From Chitinophagaceae bacterium (GTDB taxonomy: Bacteria > Bacteroidota > Bacteroidia > Chitinophagales > Chitinophagaceae), in the NCBI GenBank assembly GCA_023957155.1, contig JAMLHK010000002.1, positions 372,001 to 436,000 on the forward strand: a DNA stretch of 64,000 bases, read 5' to 3'. Below are positions 8,705 to 16,250 of the stretch, in pieces. The translations under genes were made by a program, and so were the position numbers. The notes beneath the pieces were generated by a model. It was not told where the DNA came from, searched no databases, and worked only from the letters and a program-made list of their open reading frames with translations. Within the stretch, counting starts at the first letter, position 1. Each line of letters opens with the position of its first letter.

Positions 8705-9613
8705 ATGAAAAACTACTACAAATACCTGCATGTAACAGAAACGGAAAAGAAGTGGGGATTTTATGTTACCACGGTAGGATATGCACAAATTAATCCTAAT
8801 CAAACTTATCCCCCTATGGAAGGACATCCCGATACCCATAGGTTTAACTGGAACAGGGGAAGGATCCTTAACGGGTATTACATCGTTTTTATATCCCATG
8901 GTAAAGGAGAGTTTGAATCTGCAGTAACCACGCCAAGCAAGCTGTCGGCGGGTACCTGCTTTTTTCTTTTCCCCGATGTATGGCACCGGTACAAGCCTGA
9001 TTTTAATACCGGCTGGAAAGAATATTGGGTAGGGTTCAATGGCTCTTATCCTGATGCGATCATGAGTAAGAATTTTTTTAACCCGGAAAGTCCTTTCATT
9101 TTTACGGGGTTAAATGATAACCTGCTTATCCTGTTCCAGCGTTTGTTAGAAACGGTGCAGAATGCAAATCCGGGGTACCACCAGGTGATATCGGGCATTA
9201 CCCTGGAAATACTGGGACTTATTCATGCTTTTTCGATACAAAAAGAGCAAAGCAAAAATCACGATACCCACCTGATCCATAAAGCCATCTTTTTGCTGAG
9301 AGAATCATTGAAAGAATCTATTGATATGCACAACCTGGCGCATACATTGCCTATGGGATACTCCAAGTTCAGGAAATTATTTAAGGAAGTCACTTCCCAT
9401 TCCCCCCAGCAATATCTCTTAAATCTCAGGATCAATAAAGCAAAGGAGCTGTTACAAACAACAGAGTTGAATATTAATGAAATTGCTTTTCAAACCGGTT
9501 TTGAGTCTGAATTCTATTTTTCTATGTTTTTTAAGAAAAAAACCGGGCTTACCCCCACCCTTTACCGGTTAGAAAAACAAAAACTGAGGGAGGAAGAGGC
9601 AGATATAAAATAA
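8705..9613 (+). CDS. AraC-family transcriptional regulator
   Basis: A 302-residue regulator with an N-terminal cupin-like sensor (residues about 20-150; FLFPDVWHRYKPD is the typical hairpin). A double helix-turn-helix follows at about residues 195-295 (SPQQYLLNLRINKAKELL, then NINEIAFQTGFESEFYFSMFFKK). Such proteins bind a sugar and activate the adjacent catabolic operon. It is divergent from the six-gene operon across 353 bp holding both promoters, so it is the natural local regulator (inference). The gene ends 36 bp from the convergent Wzi-like gene. Confidence 0.88.
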   Translation: MKNYYKYLHVTETEKKWGFYVTTVGYAQINPNQTYPPMEGHPDTHRFNWNRGRILNGYYIVFISHGKGEFESAVTTPSKLSAGTCFFLFPDVWHRYKPDFNTGWKEYWVGFNGSYPDAIMSKNFFNPESPFIFTGLNDNLLILFQRLLETVQNANPGYHQVISGITLEILGLIHAFSIQKEQSKNHDTHLIHKAIFLLRESLKESIDMHNLAHTLPMGYSKFRKLFKEVTSHSPQQYLLNLRINKAKELLQTTELNINEIAFQTGFESEFYFSMFFKKKTGLTPTLYRLEKQKLREEEADIK

Positions 9614-9649
9614 TAAATGTCTCTTATACAAAACCCATCTCCCGGGATA

Positions 9650-11347
9650 CTAAAACTCAAATTCTCTTTTTCCGATATTCCACCTCAACCCGGTAGAGAA
9701 GAAGAATTCGCTTAACTTCGGCTGACCCTCTACGTTATAGCTCCGATTAGCGACAGAAAGATCAATAAATAAATTCCGGAGCAATTCATACGACGTGGAA
9801 AAGGAGACCAGCGATGATTTTACAGGGATTCCCGACCCGATAAAAAATCCATAATCGCGCGGGCGGGTGTCGTAGCTTCTGAAAATATCCCCTCCCATGT
9901 TTACCCCGAGGGAATCAAGTCCCTTTTTGTAATACATTAATTTTCCGGTGAAGGATAACCTGTTCAATGGCTGATATTTTAAAATAGCCAGGTACTCTTT
10001 AAAATTAGCTCCGAGCGGATGTGCCAACTCGGTATTATAATGGGTAAATGCCGTATTGCTGTCTTTATGCGCATACATAAAAGGGCGTACCAGGTTCATC
10101 TCGGCCTGCAGGTCAAGATTCTTAATCCCCAGCACATCTATATATTTACCACCCAACTGTAATGCCTGCTTGTTCCACCAGCTGCCGCTGCCATAATTTT
10201 TGATATCTTTTAATACAAACTCTCCTATAACCAGGTTGCTATATAGCTGAAGTGTTCTAAAAAGATTTGATTTCAGGTCAAAACCAACAGTAGCTTTTGA
10301 ATTACCGCTTCCCAACTGCATTTCAATGGCCCTGTAAAAGATAACAGGATTCAGATAACTCAGCTCTATACCATTCTTACCGTTATATATCACATTTTCA
10401 TATACGCCTATGTTCAGCCATTTAGCCAGTTGTATGCTCAGGTGATGAAATGCCATATAGTTTTTGTACCGGACCGTATCCCTGTTGGGTATGGGCATAA
10501 AGGGTGCAATGAGTTCGGCGTAGACGCTTTTATACGCAAACTTTTTTAATTGAACATCCATTTGCAGGTACAGGAAATTATTGCTGAAATCGCTTAATAA
10601 CAGGCTCCTGTATCCGTTGCCGATGAACAGCTTATCATATCCGAAACGAAAGTGGATAAATTTTGATGCCGCAAAATCAATCCCGCCCCGGGCATCAAAA
10701 TAGTCATATCCATCTCCTGCCAGGAATTTGAAATACCCTGCATTGGGGAGACCGATATGCCTTCTTACATATCGTTGAACATATTGCGGATCCTGTTCCT
10801 GGTTATCGGTAATATAGGTATAGAAGCCCAGCTTTTTTCCGATATTACCACGTATGGTTATTCCCCTGGTATTGGTATATAACGCTTTGTTCACTTCGGA
10901 AGATTTACCCGCCTGCAGGTTAAGCACGGGGTCTATAAACAGGGTAAAATTCCGGCTGTGGGTTTCGTATAAATGAGCGGGCGTTTTAAAGAAAGTGTTC
11001 CATATCGGTTTACGTACATGGAAGGATTCGCCGTGATCACTGGTCCAGTCCGAATTGGACATGAGCAGGCTTTGTATATTGTAACGGTCAACTTCCGAAA
11101 GCTCAACCGGCAATTCACCTGTTTTTTCTAAAGAATCAATCAGCGCTGCCCGCTCGGTATATACTTTCCTGTTATATGGTTTTATGGTAGAAAAAGAAAA
11201 TACGGAGTCATTTTGCAGCTTAATATCCAGCCGGTCTAACAGGTGATTCTGCTTATCTCCCAGGCTGATCCGGTCCGACTGGGCAAAGAGAGCGGCAGAC
11301 AGCCCGACAAGAAGAAATGGAAACAGTAGTATGGTTTTTAATTGCAT
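9650..11347 (-). CDS. outer-membrane beta-barrel, Wzi/RemB-like capsule assembly protein
   Basis: A 565-residue protein with a cleavable signal peptide (hydrophobic residues 5-20, AQSD after the cleavage site). Alternating aromatic and polar beta-strands run to a barrel-type terminus in GKREFEF. The segment RGITIRGNIGKKLGFYTY, the DGYDYFDARGG part and the GNGYRSLLLSDFSNNFLYL part resemble the Wzi capsule-assembly family, which in Bacteroidota includes the gliding protein RemB. The likely role is surface attachment or export of polysaccharide at the outer membrane. It is monocistronic, 104 bp after dapA. Confidence 0.65.
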   Translation of the reverse strand: MQLKTILLFPFLLVGLSAALFAQSDRISLGDKQNHLLDRLDIKLQNDSVFSFSTIKPYNRKVYTERAALIDSLEKTGELPVELSEVDRYNIQSLLMSNSDWTSDHGESFHVRKPIWNTFFKTPAHLYETHSRNFTLFIDPVLNLQAGKSSEVNKALYTNTRGITIRGNIGKKLGFYTYITDNQEQDPQYVQRYVRRHIGLPNAGYFKFLAGDGYDYFDARGGIDFAASKFIHFRFGYDKLFIGNGYRSLLLSDFSNNFLYLQMDVQLKKFAYKSVYAELIAPFMPIPNRDTVRYKNYMAFHHLSIQLAKWLNIGVYENVIYNGKNGIELSYLNPVIFYRAIEMQLGSGNSKATVGFDLKSNLFRTLQLYSNLVIGEFVLKDIKNYGSGSWWNKQALQLGGKYIDVLGIKNLDLQAEMNLVRPFMYAHKDSNTAFTHYNTELAHPLGANFKEYLAILKYQPLNRLSFTGKLMYYKKGLDSLGVNMGGDIFRSYDTRPRDYGFFIGSGIPVKSSLVSFSTSYELLRNLFIDLSVANRSYNVEGQPKLSEFFFSTGLRWNIGKREFEF

Positions 11348-11451
11348 GCCAAGTGCCTTTGTTATGTAGATAAATAGGTTAAAAACGATGAAAGCGGTGT
11401 CTTAGTCTGCATGCCGTCTTAAAAGTTATAATCGCACAAAGCATTTCCCCC

Positions 11452-12348
11452 TTAACGGAGTGAAGCGTCTTTTTCAAGGAGCAGCTTCGCCCGTTGATGC
11501 AGACCATCGCTCAGGGGAGTAACCGGTAAGCGCAGGTTATTGCTGATCAATCCCAGGTGAGACAGGAATGATTTAACACCGGCGGGATTGTTTTCAGAAA
11601 AAAGAAGCTCGTAAGTTTCAAGCATGGCATCGTTAAGCACTTTAGCTTCGCTGAGCCTGCCATCCAATGCCAGCCGGACCATATCAGAAAATTTGCGTGG
11701 CATACTGTTGGCTATTACACTGATCAGACCGTCCATACCGCAGGCTAACTGCGGTAATGCAAGAGAATCATCCCCGCTGCATACCAAAAAATCATCGGGA
11801 CGGTCTCTTAACAACTGCATGCTTTGCAGCATATCGCCCGCCGCATCTTTGATTCCGGCAATGTTAGGCACTTCCTTAGCCAGGCGAATGGTGGTTGCGG
11901 CGGAAAGATTGCGTCCTGTTCTGCCAGGCACATTATATAAGATAACGGGTTTGGGAGAAGCCGCTGCCACGGCTTTGTAATGCTGGTACAGTCCTTCCTG
12001 CGATGGTTTGCTGTAATAGGGACTAACGCTCAATATCGCTATCGCATGATCCAGTGGAAAGCTTTGCAATTCCCGTACTACTTCGGCGGTATTATTTCCG
12101 CCGATACCAACTACAACCGGTACGCGGTTATTTATTTTTTTACAGGTATGCTCAACGATCTGCTTCTTTTCTTCCCTGCTGATGGTAGGCGATTCCCCGG
12201 TGGTACCCATACTTACGATATACTCTACGCCATTGCTGATGACGTGATCAATCATGGCGTCCAGGGCTTCAAAATCAATGCTGAAATCATCTTTAAACGG
12301 GGTAATCAAAGCCACTCCGGTTCCTCTGAGTTGTTTTCTTAGTGACAT
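11452..12348 (-). CDS. dapA: 4-hydroxy-tetrahydrodipicolinate synthase
   Basis: The first enzyme of the lysine/diaminopimelate branch, condensing pyruvate with aspartate semialdehyde. The 298-residue TIM barrel starts at MSLRKQLRGTG; the frame is open 20 codons further upstream, but those residues do not belong to the family. Visible motifs are GTTGESPTIS, the catalytic Tyr in ILYNVPGRTG and the Schiff-base Lys in GIKDAAGDM. It lies 123 bp downstream of accA on the same strand, with a hairpin in the gap, so the two may be separately transcribed. Confidence 0.95.
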   Translation of the reverse strand: MSLRKQLRGTGVALITPFKDDFSIDFEALDAMIDHVISNGVEYIVSMGTTGESPTISREEKKQIVEHTCKKINNRVPVVVGIGGNNTAEVVRELQSFPLDHAIAILSVSPYYSKPSQEGLYQHYKAVAAASPKPVILYNVPGRTGRNLSAATTIRLAKEVPNIAGIKDAAGDMLQSMQLLRDRPDDFLVCSGDDSLALPQLACGMDGLISVIANSMPRKFSDMVRLALDGRLSEAKVLNDAMLETYELLFSENNPAGVKSFLSHLGLISNNLRLPVTPLSDGLHQRAKLLLEKDASLR

Positions 12349-12399
12349 GCTGCGCTCTTTATTACTGCTATTTGTTGTTGGTTGCAAGTTACAGGTTTC

Positions 12400-12425
12400 G
12401 GATAACACTATAAGCGGTGTTATCC
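12400..12425 (-). other. hairpin between accA and dapA
   Basis: GGATAACAC (12400-12408) and GTGTTATCC (12417-12425) form a perfect 9-bp stem with an 8-nt loop, 47 bp after the accA stop on the minus strand. There is no following T-tract. It could be a Rho-type or processing terminator of accA, or an attenuator for dapA. Confidence 0.45.
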
Positions 12426-12471
12426 TGCTGTTTCCGGTTTAGGTATTATTTTCCGCCCGAAAATTTGCCGG

Positions 12472-13452
12472 TTATGCCGGCACTTCTTCCCAGAAGCCCA
12501 TTTTGCTGTATTTTTCGATACGTTGCTGTATACGCACAGCAGGGTCAATGGACTGTAATTCTTTAATAAGCGGAATAAGGTATGATTTCAGTGTTTGTGA
12601 GGTTTCTTCATAATTCCAGTGGGCTCCCCCATCCGGCTCAGGCACCACATCATCTACCAGTCCAAATCCTTTCATGTCGGAAGAGGTTAATTTCAACTGC
12701 TCGGCAGCTACTTCTTTTTTCTCCCAGCTTCTCCATAAAATAGAGCTGCAGTTTTCCGGTGAGATTACCGTATACCAGGTATTCTGTAACATCAGCACCC
12801 GGTCGCCGACACCTATGCCCAGGGCGCCCCCGCTGGCGCCTTCACCAATAATCACACAGATTACCGGCACCTTCAAGCGCATCATCTCGTATATATTCCG
12901 GGCGATGGCTTCTCCCTGCCCGCGTTCTTCGGCTTCGGCACCCGGAAATGCACCGGGCGTATCTATAAGGGTAACGATGGGTTTGTTGAATTTTTCCGCC
13001 AGCTTCATCAGCCGTAATGCTTTGCGATAGCCTTCGGGGTTGGCCATACCAAAATTACGTAACTGTCGCATTTTGGTATTGATCCCTTTCTGATGGCCGA
13101 TGATCATAATGGTTTGTCCGTCTAATTGGGCAAACCCACCTACTATTGCTTTATCGTCCCTGACATTTCTGTCGCCGTATAATTCGATATAATTGGTACA
13201 CATCCTTTTTATATACGCATGTGTGTAAGGTCGGTCGGGATGACGGCTCAGTTGTACCTGCTGCCAGGGAGTGAGATGCCGGGTAATATCTCTTCGTTTT
13301 TCAATAATGGATTCCTCTAACTGCTGCAGGGTAACGGAATAATCCATTTTCGGATTTTTTTCCGCCATTTGTTTCAGCTGCGCTACCTGGTCAAATAGCT
13401 CTTTAACCGGTTTTTCAAAATCGAGGAACTGTCTTTGTTTAAATTGAGGCAT
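12472..13452 (-). CDS. accA: acetyl-CoA carboxylase carboxyltransferase subunit alpha
   Basis: The alpha subunit of the carboxyltransferase that moves CO2 from biotin to acetyl-CoA in fatty-acid synthesis; it works with AccD, which is not in this window. The 326-residue length is typical. Motifs include [29 protein letters not shown] and the oxyanion-hole region [15 protein letters not shown]. It is a cytoplasmic housekeeping gene with its own promoter and precedes dapA. Confidence 0.96.
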   Translation of the reverse strand: MPQFKQRQFLDFEKPVKELFDQVAQLKQMAEKNPKMDYSVTLQQLEESIIEKRRDITRHLTPWQQVQLSRHPDRPYTHAYIKRMCTNYIELYGDRNVRDDKAIVGGFAQLDGQTIMIIGHQKGINTKMRQLRNFGMANPEGYRKALRLMKLAEKFNKPIVTLIDTPGAFPGAEAEERGQGEAIARNIYEMMRLKVPVICVIIGEGASGGALGIGVGDRVLMLQNTWYTVISPENCSSILWRSWEKKEVAAEQLKLTSSDMKGFGLVDDVVPEPDGGAHWNYEETSQTLKSYLIPLIKELQSIDPAVRIQQRIEKYSKMGFWEEVPA

Positions 13453-13473
13453 AAGCTGTTTTTATGCAGGAAG

Positions 13474-13481
13474 CAAAAATA
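13474..13481 (-). promoter_or_regulatory. -7 box of accA
   Basis: TATTTTTG on the minus strand, 21 bp before the accA start, matches TAnnTTTG. No TTG is seen at the usual distance upstream. Confidence 0.45.
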
Positions 13482-13608
13482 ATATTTAATAGGGAAAACC
13501 CGCAGAATTAAATATGAGGTGAAAAGGGAGGGGCAGGTTCCAGGTTGCAGGGAGTGCAGGACGCTCATAGCCCTTTCGGATTTCTGATGTCTGATTTGCT
13601 GATTTCTG

Positions 13609-13783
13609 ATTTGAAATTTGAGATTTGAAATTCATTTGGTGCCTGGCGCTTTCAGCCATAAGCGATCATCTTTAGGTCCCCCACATAGCCTACAGTCTTT
13701 CACTTCAGATTTAACCATGTGGATTTGAATCTGCCCGATGGTATAGTAAAGACATTTCAAATTTCAAATCTCAAATTTCAAAT
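13609..13783. repeat. perfect 24-bp inverted repeat with 127-bp spacer
   Basis: The arm at 13609-13632 (ATTTGAAATTTGAGATTTG plus five bases) is the exact reverse complement of 13760-13783. Each arm is itself built from short ATTTGAAAT-type units. It fills the gap between the accA promoter and the end of the lipoprotein gene; nothing coding is seen in this gap. It resembles a small non-autonomous element or a transcription-convergence structure. Confidence 0.7.
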
Positions 13784-13789
13784 GCCGCT

Positions 13790-15055
13790 TCACTGTTTCA
13801 ACGAATAAAAGCTCAGGAGGCGGATCTTATTCAGGTTACTGTAGTCGTATTGATACAGCCCGTTTTTGCCGACTATCAATGCCTTCTTATTTCCTGTAAT
13901 CACATCATAGGGTTCTTTACTGTTTATTGCTGCTATCTGTTTTAATGCATCGGGATTGGATGCATTGTATATCCTTACACCGCTTTTATCATCGCACACA
14001 AAGAGGAGGTTACCGTCCTTTGATAAACCGGTTGGGCCGGTGAGCGGGTATGTTTTTACCAGTACGGGATGCATCAGATCTTTCACATCCACGATATTCA
14101 GTTCATTACTGGCCTCGCCACAGGCAGATCCTCCACGCAGCGTTACATAAGCGTATTGACCGTCTGTTACTACGGGATCGCATGCCCGGCCATGGGAGAA
14201 GGTACCCAGTTGCACGGGAGAAATGGGGTCGGATACATCGTACATGAACATCCCTACAGAGGAACCCAGGAACAGCTTATCTTCAAACGGATAGATGGTT
14301 TCCAGGTCAAAGCCTGCATAAAACGTTGTATCCAGTTGAGGTGAAGCAGAAGTGCTGATATCTACAATTCCCACACTATGCGGCTCTCTTATCGCGTACA
14401 GGTGATCATTCATGAGCACCATACTTGCCATCGAGCCTGCAACGCCATTGCCACCGCTTGTTGACACACTGCCGGTTGCAGTGTTCAAAGCATACATCAT
14501 GTCGCCTTCCCACAGGTAATTCCTGTCCGTATAGGTAATAACCGTATCTTTTTTGATCCAGTCTACAGCTACATAATTATTATCAACAACTGAACCGTAC
14601 ATATAATTCCTGCGTATAAAAAAGTTGTCTATCCTGCTGGTGATGGTTACCTTCCTGGGATTGCTGATATCTATGGCAAGCAGATCAGTGTACATATCGG
14701 CATAGAGTATATTATCCTTAACGCCTATATCCCGGTTGCCGGGAATATTCAGGAAGGCCACCTGGAAGGGTTTAGACGGATTGCTGTTATCAATGATATG
14801 GATACCTTTATCTACTTCATTCAGGTAAATGTACCTGCCTTTGATATAGATCTTTCCGGCCTGCTGCACCGCTTCGGAGGCGTTGCCGTTTATAGCTGCC
14901 AGCACGTCTGCTTTAGGCTTCAGCACAGGTGTCATTATCGTGTATCTGACGGTATGGGTAGAAGTTGTCTTATCTTTTATACAACCTGTTGGAAAAACGA
15001 TCATACAGGTGGTTGCAAACAGTCCCAGCAAGCAATTGGTGATCTTTCTTATCAT
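13790..15055 (-). CDS. lipoprotein with LVIVD-type beta-propeller repeats
   Basis: A 421-residue lipoprotein. The start at 15055 is chosen because MIRKITNCLLGLF begins a signal peptide ending in FPTGC, a lipobox-like cleavage site; the frame is open 30 codons further upstream without signal character. The body repeats a pattern of about 40-45 residues (IHIIDNSNPSKPFQVAFLN; LLAIDISNPRKVTITSRID; FMYDVSDPISPVQLGTFSH), typical of LVIVD-repeat propellers. It is probably anchored to the outer membrane or periplasmic face. Function unknown; no enzymatic motif seen. It is monocistronic. Confidence 0.78.
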   Translation of the reverse strand: MIRKITNCLLGLFATTCMIVFPTGCIKDKTTSTHTVRYTIMTPVLKPKADVLAAINGNASEAVQQAGKIYIKGRYIYLNEVDKGIHIIDNSNPSKPFQVAFLNIPGNRDIGVKDNILYADMYTDLLAIDISNPRKVTITSRIDNFFIRRNYMYGSVVDNNYVAVDWIKKDTVITYTDRNYLWEGDMMYALNTATGSVSTSGGNGVAGSMASMVLMNDHLYAIREPHSVGIVDISTSASPQLDTTFYAGFDLETIYPFEDKLFLGSSVGMFMYDVSDPISPVQLGTFSHGRACDPVVTDGQYAYVTLRGGSACGEASNELNIVDVKDLMHPVLVKTYPLTGPTGLSKDGNLLFVCDDKSGVRIYNASNPDALKQIAAINSKEPYDVITGNKKALIVGKNGLYQYDYSNLNKIRLLSFYSLKQ

Positions 15056-15199
15056 GGCAGTTATTTTAATGCCTGACAATGGAGGATAGAGAACCGTTGC
15101 ATTATCACCGGATTTTCTGTCGGCAGGCGAAAGATAAAACGCCATTTATAAATATCAGGATCCCAGGACACCAATGATGTAGCTGTTTAAAAGTAGCGG

Positions 15200-15344
15200 C
15201 GACCGGTTTGCGGTCGGCACCCGACGTAGGAAGGTCAGACCGCACACTCTCCTAAGATCCGGGAATGCATAATGAGATTCCTGTGGCGCCAGGGTCTCAT
15301 AGCTATCCACAATAGCCGTTCATGAAGACCCCGGCGTGACCTAA
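15200..15344. repeat. 145-bp repeat element, copy 1
   Basis: This block is 139/145 identical to 15984-16128 in the same orientation. It begins with the stem CGACCG-gtttg-CGGTCG and ends with a larger imperfect inverted repeat (GCGCCAGGGTCTCAT against ATGAAGACCCCGGCGTGAC). Copy 1 is also bracketed by AAAAGTAGCGGCGACCGG at 15189-15206 and a 17/18 copy at 15344-15361, as if a third unit had begun. It is non-coding, lies 85 bp upstream of the small lipoprotein gene, and occupies most of the gap 15056-15428. Confidence 0.85.
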
Positions 15345-15428
15345 AAAGTAGCGGCGACAGGATTATTTCTGATTGCAAATAAATTGTAGTAAATTTTCTA
15401 AAATATTTTTAACTTTTAAATATGCTAT

Positions 15429-15971
15429 ATGCAGATCAATAAATTAAGTGCATTTTTATTTATAATGCCTGTTTTGGTATCGGGTTGTAAAAAAGGGGAA
15501 CAGGGACTTCCGGGAACAGCAAATGTGCAATATTCCGACTGGTTTACACCTGCAAATTACACGGTAACCACCAAGTTCGGAACCATTAATCTGGATTATA
15601 CGCAGGCCGTTCCCGGCATAACACAGGATATACTGGATAAAGGAACCGTATTGGTGTATGGAAAGTTAAACGGTTACGCTATCACATTATGGCCTACCGA
15701 TCAAACCGCTCAGCTACCCATACAGGTATATTACCATATTGGTACGGCTACCAACATAGATACCTGGTCTGCATTGCCTGTGGTAGGAAAGCTACGGATA
15801 AACCTTGTCAGCAGCGCTAATGCATATAACAGTGACCAGGCAATCAGCCATAACCATGCCTTTCGTTATGTCATTATTCCCGGAGGTGTAAAGCTGGGTT
15901 TGGTAAACAAGGGGTCTATCAGTACACTTGATTATGCCGGGCTTTGTAATACACTACAGATACCTCAATAA
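15429..15971 (+). CDS. small lipoprotein bracketed by repeats, unknown function
   Basis: A 180-residue lipoprotein with a signal peptide and lipobox (VLVSGC, then KKGEQGLPGTANV). The GEQGLPG stretch is a very short collagen-like segment before a compact beta-rich domain (YSDWFTPANYTVTTKFG; VYGKLNGYAITLWPTD). Similar short lipoproteins are common in this bacterial group, but I cannot assign a function. The flanking 145-bp repeats on both sides suggest the gene could have been moved or duplicated as a unit. Confidence 0.75.
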   Translation: MQINKLSAFLFIMPVLVSGCKKGEQGLPGTANVQYSDWFTPANYTVTTKFGTINLDYTQAVPGITQDILDKGTVLVYGKLNGYAITLWPTDQTAQLPIQVYYHIGTATNIDTWSALPVVGKLRINLVSSANAYNSDQAISHNHAFRYVIIPGGVKLGLVNKGSISTLDYAGLCNTLQIPQ

Positions 15972-15983
15972 TCCTTCGGGTAC

Positions 15984-16128
15984 CGACCGGTTTGCGGTCG
16001 GCACCCGACGTAGGAAGGTCAGACCGCAAACGCTCCTAAGATCGGGGAATGCATAATGAGATTCCTGTAGCGCCAGGGTCTCATAGGTATCCACAATAGC
16101 CGTTCATGAAGACCCCGGCGTGACTTAA
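15984..16128. repeat. 145-bp repeat element, copy 2
   Basis: The second copy of the 15200-15344 element, six mismatches, starting 13 bp after the lipoprotein stop. Its first stem is longer here (CCGACCG-gtttg-CGGTCGG, 15983 onward). A degenerate third piece follows at about 16156-16193 (GTACCGACCGGTTTGGAG, then CACCCGGC and ACGACTTAA). Confidence 0.85.
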
Positions 16129-16190
16129 GAAACAAACCGGTCTGACGCTTGTGCGTACCGACCGGTTTGGAGTTGACACCCGGCACGACT

Positions 16191-16227
16191 TAAAAATAAA
16201 AAAGCGCTACCCCAAGAGGATAACGCT
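16191..16227 (-). terminator. intrinsic terminator of clpB
   Basis: On the minus strand AGCGTTATCC (16218-16227) pairs with GGGGTAGCGCT (16203-16213), with two G-U pairs and a short loop. It is followed by TTTTTTATTTTTA. It lies 24 bp after the clpB stop and ends at the repeat element. Confidence 0.8.
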
Positions 16228-16250
16228 ATGCTGTTAAGAATGATCGTATT

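Noticed and set aside
9650..11118. Several frames opposite or within the Wzi-like gene
   Set aside because: They are overlapping shadows of the 565-residue frame, without signal, ribosome site or family motif.
15984..16193. CRISPR-like array near the 145-bp repeats
   Set aside because: Units are 145 bp, only two full copies exist, the sequence between them is a gene, and no cas genes are present.
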